A stretch of DNA of 14,301 nucleotides, from NCBI GenBank assembly GCA_046484325.1, contig JAWOJB010000004.1:1-14301 (forward strand). The letters are read 5' to 3'. This document shows, one piece after another, positions 1-6,537 of the stretch. A model generated the notes under the pieces. The model saw only the letters and a program-made list of their open reading frames with translations, did no database searches and had not been told where the DNA came from. Positions within the stretch are counted from its first letter, which is position 1, and each line of letters starts with the position of its first letter. The stretch comes from JAWOJB01 sp046484325 (GTDB lineage: Bacteria; Actinomycetota; Acidimicrobiia; Spongiisociales; ZC4RG35). A program made the position numbers and the translations under genes.

Positions 1-245
1 CCCTCGTCATGTACGAGATCACGCTCGGGGAGCACCCTGTCTATCAGATACCCATGCTCGAATTCCGTGGCACGCCCGTGGGCATCGATGCGGCCCTGGT
101 CGTCCGCACCGGTGTCCGTCCCCAGATCAACACCGGTATCGCCGGACGAGTGCCCGGCACCGGGATGGTGGGGGCGGGTCTGGTCGAAGCCCCCATGGCC
201 TGCTTCGTGCAGGGCATCAAGGCCCTAGCGGAGGTGGTGGGGTGA
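1..245 (+). CDS. DUF1116 protein (AllG/YlbE-like), C-terminal fragment
   Basis: The gene enters from the left edge and stops at TGA 243-245, leaving about 81 codons. The visible part contains RGTPVGID, then PQINTGIAGRVPGTGMVGAG and EAPMACF. This run resembles the C-terminal signature of DUF1116 proteins (YahG/YlbE), where an INTGIAH..PG.GQ.GAG segment is followed by a PM..F segment. In enterobacteria the YlbE-type protein (AllG) acts with FdrA-type AllF and AllH as an oxamate carbamoyltransferase in anaerobic allantoin catabolism, so a role in carbamoyl transfer from a ureide or oxamate-like intermediate is plausible. Here the usual His of the INTGIAH motif is Gly, and Gln of GQ.GAG is Met. 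The N-terminal portion and any fdrA-like partner lie outside the window. Family assignment is fairly sure; substrate is inference. Confidence 0.78.
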   Translation, partial: LVMYEITLGEHPVYQIPMLEFRGTPVGIDAALVVRTGVRPQINTGIAGRVPGTGMVGAGLVEAPMACFVQGIKALAEVVG

Positions 246-267
246 CGGTGATGCTGCGCCTGCGGTT

Positions 268-286
268 CCCCCCGGCCTCCGGGGGG
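268..286. terminator. Perfect 8-bp G+C hairpin between DUF1116 gene and the hydroxylase genes
   Basis: CCCCCCGG (268-275), loop CCT and CCGGGGGG (279-286) form a perfect stem about 22 bases after the DUF1116 stop and 24 bases before the Shine-Dalgarno of the next gene. There is no T tract on either side. It could be a weak terminator or attenuator separating the two transcription units, or an mRNA processing or stability element. The call rests only on sequence symmetry. Confidence 0.35.
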
Positions 287-321
287 CACTGGTCGTCTCG
301 GACCCGGCGAGGAGGTCGCCC

Positions 322-1206
322 GTGGTGATCGCTCACGACTTCGATTACCGGCGGCCGGCCACACTGGCCGAGGCCACCGCCCTGCTCGAGGAGCATCCGG
401 GAACGGCACGCCTGCTCGCCGGAGGAACCGATCTCGTGGCATGGATGCGCGACGATGCGATCGCCCCGGACCTGGTCATCGATCTCAAGGCGGTTCCCGG
501 CCTCCACGAGATCGTCGTCGACGGCGATACGCTCACCATCGGCTCCCTCGTCACCTTCAGCGACATCATCGAATCGGAGGTGATCCGGGCTCACGCACCG
601 CTCCTGTTCGAGATGGCCGAGACCGTGGCCTCCCCGGGCATCCGGAACAGGGCGACGCTGGTGGGAAACATCTGCTCGGCGGTCCCCTCGTGTGACGCAG
701 GCCCGGTGCTTCTCGCCTATGACGCCACCGTGCACGTCGTGGGACCGGGAGGCGAACGGGCCGTCGCCATCCACGACTGGTTCGTCGCACCGCGGCTCAC
801 GGCTCGGACCGATGACGAGGTCGTCACCCGGCTCACGATCCTCCTCGGGTCGCATGCCGGTTGCTACGTGAAGCTCATGCGATACGGCGGAGAGGATCTC
901 GCCCAGGCCTCGGTCGGGATCGTGATCCGTCCGGAGCACGACTACCACGTGGCGTTCGGCGCCGTCGCTCCGACCCCGATTCGGGCGGCACGGATCGAGG
1001 CGGCACTCGCCGGCCGACCGCTCGACGACACCGTCGTGTCCGAAGTGGTGGGACTCGTGCGCGACGAGATCCGGCCGATCACCGACATGCGGGCGTCGGC
1101 GGAGTATCGGGCGCGGATGTGCGAGGTCATGCTCGAACGCGGGCTACGCGCCACCGCCGAGCGGCTGGTGGGTACCGGACCGCCCTACGGACGGCGACTG
1201 ATCTGA
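322..1206 (+). CDS. Molybdenum hydroxylase FAD-binding subunit (CoxM/XdhB-like)
   Basis: This 294-residue protein has the length and layout of the medium, FAD-binding subunit of the xanthine oxidase superfamily. LLAGGTDL (31-38) fits the first FAD-contacting loop, usually AGGT.L. SPGIRNRATLVGNICSA (about 104-120) fits the second, normally R..aTiGGNI; here the double Gly is Val-Gly. The C-terminal half (about 185-290) fits the CO-dehydrogenase flavoprotein C-terminal domain. The subunit would pass electrons from the iron-sulfur subunit to an acceptor in the cytoplasm. The start is GTG 322, with AGGAGG at 310-315 six bases upstream; GTG 325 is equally possible. It is followed by the [2Fe-2S] and Mo-subunit genes in the FAD-FeS-Mo order common for three-subunit enzymes. 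The substrate cannot be read from this subunit. Confidence 0.9.
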   Translation: MVIAHDFDYRRPATLAEATALLEEHPGTARLLAGGTDLVAWMRDDAIAPDLVIDLKAVPGLHEIVVDGDTLTIGSLVTFSDIIESEVIRAHAPLLFEMAETVASPGIRNRATLVGNICSAVPSCDAGPVLLAYDATVHVVGPGGERAVAIHDWFVAPRLTARTDDEVVTRLTILLGSHAGCYVKLMRYGGEDLAQASVGIVIRPEHDYHVAFGAVAPTPIRAARIEAALAGRPLDDTVVSEVVGLVRDEIRPITDMRASAEYRARMCEVMLERGLRATAERLVGTGPPYGRRLI

Positions 1207-1216
1207 GAGGATGGCC

Positions 1217-1678
1217 ATGGAGCTTCGTGTCAGCGTGAACGGCGAGCGGTGGACGCTCGATGTGGCTCCAGCCGACGTCCTCCTCGACGTCCTCCGCGAG
1301 CGTATCGGGGCGAAGAGCCCGAAGATCGGCTGTGAGCGCGGTGACTGCGGCTCTTGCACGGTGCTGCTCGATGGCCGCTCGGTCCGGAGCTGTCTGATCC
1401 TTGCGGTCGAGGCGGACGGGCACGAAGTCGTCACAGTCGAGGGAATCGGCGCCGCCGGCCTGACCGAGTTGCAGCGCCTCTTCCTCGAGGCGAACTCGTT
1501 CCAATGCGGCTTCTGTGCGCCGGGCATCATCCTGTCGGCCACCGAGCTGTTGGCCAGGAACCCGCACCCTTCGAGGATGGAGGTGCAGGAGGCGTTGGCC
1601 GGCAACCTCTGCCGGTGCACCGGGTACGAGCCGATCATCCAGGCGGTACTGGCCGCAGCGGAAGGGGACCCGAGATGA
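1217..1678 (+). CDS. Molybdenum hydroxylase 2x[2Fe-2S] subunit (CoxS/XdhC-like)
   Basis: This 153-residue iron-sulfur subunit carries both clusters of the family. The plant-ferredoxin-type cluster ligands are C39, C44, C47 and C59 (GCERGDCGSC then RSC). The all-helical second domain has C97 and C100 (QCGFCAPG) and C132 and C134 (NLCRCTGY). All eight cysteines are present, so electron transfer from Mo to FAD should work. ATG 1217 is preferred because GAGAGG (1205-1210) lies six bases ahead of it; the same motif directly abuts the upstream ATG at 1211, which would add Met-Ala. The gap from the FAD-subunit gene is ten bases. The 3' end overlaps the Mo-subunit start as ATGA (1675-1678), which implies translational coupling within one operon. 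Family identity is near certain; the substrate is unknown. Confidence 0.95.
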   Translation: MELRVSVNGERWTLDVAPADVLLDVLRERIGAKSPKIGCERGDCGSCTVLLDGRSVRSCLILAVEADGHEVVTVEGIGAAGLTELQRLFLEANSFQCGFCAPGIILSATELLARNPHPSRMEVQEALAGNLCRCTGYEPIIQAVLAAAEGDPR

Positions 1679-4056
1679 AGACCACCGGTCTGTTCGAAGA
1701 GGGCGGCCTCCACACCGAACTGCGATCGGTGGGCACTCCGGCGGTACGCGTCGACGGCCTCGACAAGGTCAGCGGGGCGGCAGGCTTCGTGGACGACCTC
1801 GATTTCGGGCCAGATCTCCTCTTCGGAGCCGTGGTCGAGAGCCCCCACGCCTTCGCCCGCATCGTGTCGATCGACACGAGCAAGGCCGAGCAGGCGGCCG
1901 GTGTCGTGAAGGTCGTGACCGGCAAGGACTTCCCGTACAAGTTCGGGATGTACATGGAGGACCGGTACATCTTCGCCCAGGACCACGTCCGGTTCGTGGG
2001 CGAGCAGGTGGCGGGTGTCATCGCCCGTACCCACCGCCAGGCCGTACAGGCCGCCAAGCTCGTCGAGGTGGAGTACGAGGTGCTCGCACCGCTGCTGGAC
2101 CCCAAGGCGGCCATCGATGCCGGCGCCGATCTGATCCATCCCGGCCTCGGCGAGTACCACCACGTGCCCTGGTTCTTCCCGAAGGCGGGGACCAACATCG
2201 CCCACTGGCGAAAGGTGCGGAAGGGCGACACCGACAAGGCGTTCGCCGAGGCCGACTTCGTGCTGGCCGACACCTATCGGGTGCCCCGCTACGCCCACTG
2301 CGCCATCGAGCCCCACGTGACGGTCGGAAAGCTCGACCATGCCGGGCGGCTGACGATGTGGTCGGCGTCCCAGTCGCCCCACACCCAGCGCCACCTCTTC
2401 GCCCAGGCGCTGGCTCCCCTCGGCTTCACCCACAAGGACATCCGGGTCATCACCCCGTACGTGGGCGGAGGGTTCGGTGGGAAGGCCGGGGTGTCGATGG
2501 AGATCATCGGCGCAGCCATGGCGACGGCCGTGAAGGGCCACCCGGTGAAGCTCCGCTTCACGCGAGAGCAGGAGTTCTACAACACCTACCAGGGCCAGGG
2601 TGTCGTGGCCGATCTCAAGGTCGGCGTGATGAAGGACGGCACGATCACCGCAGTCGAACACACCCTCTACTGGGACGCCGGGGCCTACGTCGAGTACGGG
2701 GCCAACGTCGTCAACGCAGCAGGGCTCTCGGCGACCGGTCCCTACCGGGTGCCGAACATCACCAACGACTCGCTGTGCATCTACACGAACCTGCCGCCCG
2801 GCGGCCCGTACCGCGGATTCGGCTACTCCGAGTTCCACTTCGGTCTCGAGTCGCACATGGACCGGATCGCCGAGGCGATCGGGATGGATCCGGTCGAGTT
2901 CCGGCGCAGGAACGCGATCGTCGAGGGGGACGAGCTGTCCTACGGCGGCCACATGAACCCGTCGGGGCTGCTCGAGGCCATCGATCGGACGGCGGCGGCG
3001 ATCGACTGGGGGGTCGAGGAGCAGTCCGGCAACCCCAACACCGTGATGGGCAAGGGCGTGGCCCTGTTCTGGAAGGCCCCCGCCATGCCCCCGAACGCCT
3101 CATCCGCCTCGTTCCTCAAGTTCAACGAGGACGGCTCGATCAACCTCTCGGTCTCGGGCATGGAGCTGGGTCAGGGATACCTGACCGTCATGGCCCAGAT
3201 CGCCTCGGAGGTACTCGGCGTACCCGTCGACAGGATCAGGGTGGAGACACCGGACACCGACCGCAACCCCTACGAATGGCAGACCGTCGCATCCCACGTC
3301 ACGTGGAGCTCCGGGCTGGCGGTCGAGCGTGCCGCGATCGAGGCGCGCGAGAAGATCTTCGAGCTCATCCACGAGGTCTACGGGTTCGAGGAGGGGTCGC
3401 TCTACCTCGAGGACGGGAAGGTCAGATGTTCGACCGACCCCGAGTTCGAGAAGGTCCTCGCCGACTTCGTGATCGACGGCATCCAGACCGACGACGGCAC
3501 CTGGCGCGGCGGCCCGATCATCGCCAGTGGGAGGTTCATGCCCGAGTTCACCAACGCCAACAGCGACCCGGAGACCGGACAGGGCGGTCATCCCAACGTG
3601 CACTACACGGTGGGTGCCTGCGGGGTGGTCCTCGAGATCGACAAGGACACCGGCCGGGTCTGGGTTCGCCGGGCGGCGCTGGCGGTCGATGCCGGCCGTG
3701 CCATCAACCCCGATCTCGTCCGAGGCCAGATCACCGGGGGGCTCGTGCAGGGCCTGGCCACGGTCCTCTACGAGGACATGCGGTTCGGCGACGACGGCCG
3801 GCTCCTGAACCCGAACTTCACCGACTACAAGATCCCCACTGCGTTCGACATCCCCGACGAGATGATCCCGATCATCGTCGAGACCCCCCAGCCGGATGGG
3901 CCGTTCGGGGCCAGGGGGGTGGGGGAGCACACGATGATCGCCGCAGCTCCCGTCATCGCGAACGCCATCTACGACGCGCTCGGGGTGCGGCTGACGTCGA
4001 TGCCCATCACCCAGGAGAGGATCGCTCTTGCCTTCCTCGACACCGTTCGAACCTGA
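1675..4056 (+). CDS. Molybdenum hydroxylase Mo-cofactor catalytic subunit (XdhA/CoxL superfamily)
   Basis: This 793-residue catalytic subunit of the xanthine oxidase superfamily binds molybdopterin cytosine- or guanine-dinucleotide-type cofactor and hydroxylates a carbon using water. The open frame extends further upstream, but ATG 1675 has GAAGGGG seven bases before it, forms an ATGA overlap with the FeS gene, and gives the normal N-terminus (SVGTPAVRVDGLDKVSGAAG, from about residue 18). Key sites are GGGFGGK (264-270), PYRGFGYSEF (378-387) with R380, and GARGVGE (745-751), where E751 fits the catalytic base. Aligned by eye to bovine xanthine oxidase, R380 matches Arg880 and E751 matches Glu1261, while Glu802 is replaced by A271. 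The VAYRCSFR motif of true CO dehydrogenase is absent. The enzyme is therefore probably active but should not be labelled xanthine or CO dehydrogenase. An N-heterocycle or an aldehyde are both possible substrates. Confidence 0.92.
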   Translation: MKTTGLFEEGGLHTELRSVGTPAVRVDGLDKVSGAAGFVDDLDFGPDLLFGAVVESPHAFARIVSIDTSKAEQAAGVVKVVTGKDFPYKFGMYMEDRYIFAQDHVRFVGEQVAGVIARTHRQAVQAAKLVEVEYEVLAPLLDPKAAIDAGADLIHPGLGEYHHVPWFFPKAGTNIAHWRKVRKGDTDKAFAEADFVLADTYRVPRYAHCAIEPHVTVGKLDHAGRLTMWSASQSPHTQRHLFAQALAPLGFTHKDIRVITPYVGGGFGGKAGVSMEIIGAAMATAVKGHPVKLRFTREQEFYNTYQGQGVVADLKVGVMKDGTITAVEHTLYWDAGAYVEYGANVVNAAGLSATGPYRVPNITNDSLCIYTNLPPGGPYRGFGYSEFHFGLESHMDRIAEAIGMDPVEFRRRNAIVEGDELSYGGHMNPSGLLEAIDRTAAAIDWGVEEQSGNPNTVMGKGVALFWKAPAMPPNASSASFLKFNEDGSINLSVSGMELGQGYLTVMAQIASEVLGVPVDRIRVETPDTDRNPYEWQTVASHVTWSSGLAVERAAIEAREKIFELIHEVYGFEEGSLYLEDGKVRCSTDPEFEKVLADFVIDGIQTDDGTWRGGPIIASGRFMPEFTNANSDPETGQGGHPNVHYTVGACGVVLEIDKDTGRVWVRRAALAVDAGRAINPDLVRGQITGGLVQGLATVLYEDMRFGDDGRLLNPNFTDYKIPTAFDIPDEMIPIIVETPQPDGPFGARGVGEHTMIAAAPVIANAIYDALGVRLTSMPITQERIALAFLDTVRT

Positions 4057-4083
4057 TCCCGACCCAGGGAGGAGTACCAGCCG

Positions 4084-4842
4084 ATGCCCATCGACCTCGA
4101 ACAGATCCTCCGCCCGGTGGATGCGCCGATGCCGCCGTTCCCACCGAAGCACATGACGCTCGCCAGCGGCGAGACGGCGGTGGTGCGGCAGGTGGGGAGA
4201 GACGAGATACCGGACCTGCTGCTCCACGTCGAGCCGCTCCTCCACGTCGAACGGGACTTCTACGACGTGGTCGCCGCCCGGGTGTACTCCGAGCTGCTCG
4301 CCCACTTCCGGCATCGCTATCAGGACCAGTACGTGCTGGCGGTCCAGATCGACGGCGAACTGGCCGCCATCGTCAACGGCCGTCAGGTGAACCCCTCACT
4401 CGGGATGTCACTCCACACCCTGGCGCTCCGGCGTGGCCTCCGAGTCGGTGCCCATGCCTTCGCGGCCAAGATGGAGTACCACATCGACATCCTCGGGCAC
4501 GACGAGGTTCTCATCGTGGCGGAGTCGCCGATCGGCTTTCGCCGCTGGATGCTCGAGTACAAGCTCGAGAAGCGCTTCCACATCCCCCATGAGCTCGGCG
4601 GGGTTCCCTCATGGGCGCTCACCCGAGAGCTGTTCGATCGAGCACGGTCCAGCCTCGTCGTCGGCCGCAGGCCGGTTCCACCCGAGCTGCTCGCCAAGGC
4701 CGAACAGGCGATCTTGCCGCCGTCGGATCCCCCGACACCGCCGCTGGACCGGCTGGCCGCCACCCGGGCGATGTACGACCCGACGGCCTCGGCCCTCATG
4801 CTCCAGCGCTGGGATTCGATGGGGAGGTCGGGCGATGCGTGA
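4084..4842 (+). CDS. GNAT-like protein of unknown function, coupled to the thiolase-like gene
   Basis: This 252-residue soluble protein is not a family I recognise by name. The order of predicted elements looks like an acetyltransferase (GNAT) fold. ETAVVRQVGRDEI (30-42) opens it, then a helical segment follows (about 43-80). A strand pair spans YVLAVQIDGELAAIVNGR (83-100) and a strand HTLAL (111-115). A basic loop RRGLRVGAHA (116-125) sits where the acetyl-CoA pyrophosphate loop would be, but it lacks the clean Q/R-x-x-G-x-G/A pattern. A strand-helix unit EVLIVAESPIGFRRWMLEYK (141-160) closes it. The tail after about residue 195 is Pro-rich (211-220 is LPPSDPPTPP). AGGGAGGAG at 4066-4074 lies nine bases before ATG. 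Its last eight bases overlap the thiolase-like gene, so the products are probably made together. It could be an acyltransferase or a catalytically dead CoA-binding partner. Confidence 0.72.
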   Translation: MPIDLEQILRPVDAPMPPFPPKHMTLASGETAVVRQVGRDEIPDLLLHVEPLLHVERDFYDVVAARVYSELLAHFRHRYQDQYVLAVQIDGELAAIVNGRQVNPSLGMSLHTLALRRGLRVGAHAFAAKMEYHIDILGHDEVLIVAESPIGFRRWMLEYKLEKRFHIPHELGGVPSWALTRELFDRARSSLVVGRRPVPPELLAKAEQAILPPSDPPTPPLDRLAATRAMYDPTASALMLQRWDSMGRSGDA

Positions 4843-6010
4843 CGTCTACGTGGTCGGGATCGGGATCACCACCTTCACCCGGCTCGAGTACCCGCTGTCG
4901 GAGATCGCCGCCTACGCCTCGATGATGGCGCTGAAGGATGCCGGGGTGTCCTCGGTCGACCAGGTGTACGTCGCCAACATGGGCAGCGGGCGGCTCAACC
5001 ATCAGACCGCGCTGGCGAGTGCGGTGGTGGAGACGCTCAGCCTCATCCCTGCAGCCGCCGCGGCCATCGAGAACGGCCCCGCCTCGGGCGCCTCGGCCAT
5101 CAAGGCGGGCTTCCAGGCGGTGGCGTCCGGGATGGACGACGTCGTCCTCGTGGTGGGAGCCGAGCGGATGCGGGAAGTGAACAACCTCGAGGCCACCGAC
5201 TTCGTGGCCACCTTGACCCATCCGCTGGCCGAGTACATCTATGGAGTGACCCTCCCGTCGCTCGCTGCGATGTTCACGCGCCTCTACATGGAGCGGTACG
5301 GGGTGACCGAACGCCACCTCGCCATGGTTGCGGTGAAGAATCAGACGGCCGCGATGAAGAACGTATGGGCGCATCTCCACCAGCCCATCACCCTCGAAGG
5401 CATCCTCGACTCGCCCGAGGCCATGACCAACAATCCCTATGTCGCCGAGCCGCTCCGGTTCTTCGACGCCTGCCCCGTGTCGGACGGTGGCGCCGCCATC
5501 GTGCTCGCATCCGAGGAGACCGCTCGCAGGCTGGGGCGGCCGATGATCCGGATCACGGGAATCGGCCAGGCGACCGACACCCACGCCGTCCACGATCGGG
5601 AGGACCCCACCGATCTGCTGGCGGTCCGCAAGGCTGCCGGGGACGCCTTCGCCATGGCCGGGCGCACACCCCAGGACGTCGACGTCGCCGAGCTGCACGA
5701 CGCCTTCACGATCCTCGAGATCGCCGAGAGCGAGGAGGTCGGGTTCTTCCCGAAGGGCGAGGGTCACCTCGCCCTTGAGCGCGGGGACACGGCGCTCGGC
5801 GGTTCGATTCCGATCAACGTGGGTGGAGGTCTCAAGGGCCGGGGGCACCCGGTCGGCGCCACCGGCGTCGCCCAGGCATGGGAGATCGTCACCCAGCTTC
5901 GCGGGGACGGGGGCGAGCGCCAGGTGGAGGGGGCGCGAGTCGGCTTCACCTGCAACTTCGGGGGCTTTGGCAACAACGTGGTGTGCATGACCTTCGAGAG
6001 GGAGGACTGA
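4835..6010 (+). CDS. Thiolase-fold protein lacking the nucleophilic cysteine (SCP2/archaeal-type thiolase family)
   Basis: This 391-residue protein spans the whole thiolase fold and opens with MRDVYVVGIGITTFTR. The second-half catalytic region looks normal: ELHDAFT with H288, GGGLKGRGHPVGATG with H338, and a C-terminal CNFGGFGNN with C373. The first-half active-site loop reads IENGPASGASA (78-88), whereas thiolases have a C-A-S-G motif there. The nucleophile position is P82, encoded CCC at 5078-5080. The usual acyl-enzyme mechanism therefore seems impossible without a substitute residue. ATG 4835 has GGGGAGG at 4821-4827, seven bases upstream. The open frame extends further upstream only as a shadow of the previous gene. 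It is coupled on both sides: an eight-base overlap with the GNAT-like gene and a TGATG junction with the DUF35 gene. Thiolase/DUF35 pairs normally act on acyl-CoA. The reaction here is unknown. Confidence 0.88.
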   Translation: MRDVYVVGIGITTFTRLEYPLSEIAAYASMMALKDAGVSSVDQVYVANMGSGRLNHQTALASAVVETLSLIPAAAAAIENGPASGASAIKAGFQAVASGMDDVVLVVGAERMREVNNLEATDFVATLTHPLAEYIYGVTLPSLAAMFTRLYMERYGVTERHLAMVAVKNQTAAMKNVWAHLHQPITLEGILDSPEAMTNNPYVAEPLRFFDACPVSDGGAAIVLASEETARRLGRPMIRITGIGQATDTHAVHDREDPTDLLAVRKAAGDAFAMAGRTPQDVDVAELHDAFTILEIAESEEVGFFPKGEGHLALERGDTALGGSIPINVGGGLKGRGHPVGATGVAQAWEIVTQLRGDGGERQVEGARVGFTCNFGGFGNNVVCMTFERED

Positions 6011-6357
6011 TGCAGCGCGACATCTACGCCTATCGGTGCCGTCTCTGCGGCACGCTGCACTACCCGTTCCGAATGGTGTGCAAGGGTTGCCGGCAGAACG
6101 ACTTCTTCGAGTTCGACGTAGTGCCGCTGCCGAGGGCCGGCAAGCTCCTCACCTTTACCCGGGTGTACAACCTCCCGGGTCAGTACGAGGTGGCGACGCT
6201 CGGTCTCGGCATCGTGGAGCTCGACAACGGCCTGCGAATGCTGGGCCAACTGGAGATCGACGAACCCAGGCTCGGCATGGAGGTCGTCGGCGATGTCGAC
6301 GTCGTCCGCTCGGAGGCCTACGACGACTACTACGGAATGGTGTTTCGAGCCGCATGA
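6010..6357 (+). CDS. DUF35 OB-fold / zinc-ribbon partner of the thiolase-like protein
   Basis: This 115-residue protein has the two parts of a DUF35 protein. An N-terminal zinc ribbon carries C10 and C13 (YRCRLCG) and C24 and C27 (VCKGCRQ). A small OB-fold follows, from about 40 to 105 (GKLLTFTRVYNLP, then LGLGIVELDNGLRMLGQL). In archaeal acetoacetyl-CoA thiolase/HMG-CoA synthase complexes, in BbsA of toluene degradation and in PhlB of diacetylphloroglucinol synthesis, such proteins bind a thiolase-type partner and help hold CoA or scaffold the complex. The start overlaps the thiolase-like stop (TGATG at 6008-6012), with GGAGG at 6001-6005 four bases upstream. A stable complex of the two products is therefore likely. 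All four zinc ligands are intact. The assignment is strong; a separate catalytic role is not expected. Confidence 0.9.
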   Translation: MQRDIYAYRCRLCGTLHYPFRMVCKGCRQNDFFEFDVVPLPRAGKLLTFTRVYNLPGQYEVATLGLGIVELDNGLRMLGQLEIDEPRLGMEVVGDVDVVRSEAYDDYYGMVFRAA

Positions 6358-6366
6358 AGGGTACCG

Positions 6367-6433
6367 GGCCGACGGGTCGACGAATGGCGGGGAAGGGTCT
6401 CCGCCCTCCGTGGTCCGGCCTTCGTCGGTGGCC
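6367..6433 (+). other. Potentially structured RNA segment in the permease leader
   Basis: The 150-base gap 6358-6507 between the DUF35 and permease genes contains nested complementary segments. CGACGAA (6378-6384) can pair with TTCGTCG (6421-6427). GGCC (6367-6370) can pair outside it with GGCC (6430-6433). GGCGG (6386-6390) can pair inside it with CCGCC (6401-6405). I do not recognise a known purine, xanthine or PyrR-binding leader. G+C-rich DNA yields chance stems, so this is weak evidence for a cis-regulatory leader of the nucleobase permease. No clear -10/-35 promoter was seen in the gap. Confidence 0.25.
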
Positions 6434-6505
6434 GCACGAACGATCCGGAGAGGGGAGGCAACCCGGGCCCGAGATGAGCCACACCGCAGCAGCAGGAGGA
6501 GGAAG

Positions 6506-6537
6506 GAATGAGTCACCGCCCAAGCGGTGACCCATTC
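6506..6537 (+). promoter_or_regulatory. Hairpin enclosing the permease start codon
   Basis: GAATG (6506-6510) pairs with CATTC (6533-6537) and GTCACCGC (6512-6519) pairs with GCGGTGAC (6524-6531). The loop is CCAA, and a single A-C mismatch (6511/6532) interrupts a 13-bp stem. The ATG at 6508-6510 is inside the stem, just after the Shine-Dalgarno AGGAGG (6494-6499). Such a fold would hinder initiation at 6508 unless opened by ribosome loading, temperature, a ligand or a protein. The pairing is seen in the sequence; a regulatory role is inferred. Confidence 0.45.

Noticed and set aside
1144..2952. 602-residue open frame on the minus strand opposite the FeS and Mo subunit genes
   Set aside because: It is a G+C-rich antisense shadow, with composition rich in His, Gly, Val and Asp and no domain signature. 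The plus strand carries clear hydroxylase genes.
1675..4056. Label as aerobic CO dehydrogenase large subunit (CoxL) or as xanthine dehydrogenase
   Set aside because: The CoxL active-site motif VAYRCSFR is absent (PYRGFGYSEF instead). The Glu802 equivalent of xanthine oxidases is Ala, so only the superfamily can be named.
3100..4314. 404-residue minus-strand open frame
   Set aside because: It is an antisense shadow of the Mo subunit and the following gene, with no initiation signal or domain.
1515..4592. 1025-residue plus-strand open frame
   Set aside because: It is an Arg/Gly/Pro-rich out-of-frame translation of the Mo-subunit and GNAT-like genes with no recognisable motif.
6354..6530. 58-codon frame whose ATG overlaps the DUF35 stop as ATGA and runs into the permease start
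   Set aside because: The overlap is suggestive of coupling, but there is no Shine-Dalgarno. The product is a basic, Gly/Pro/Arg-rich string without structure, and it overlaps the permease by 23 bases. A leader peptide is not excluded.
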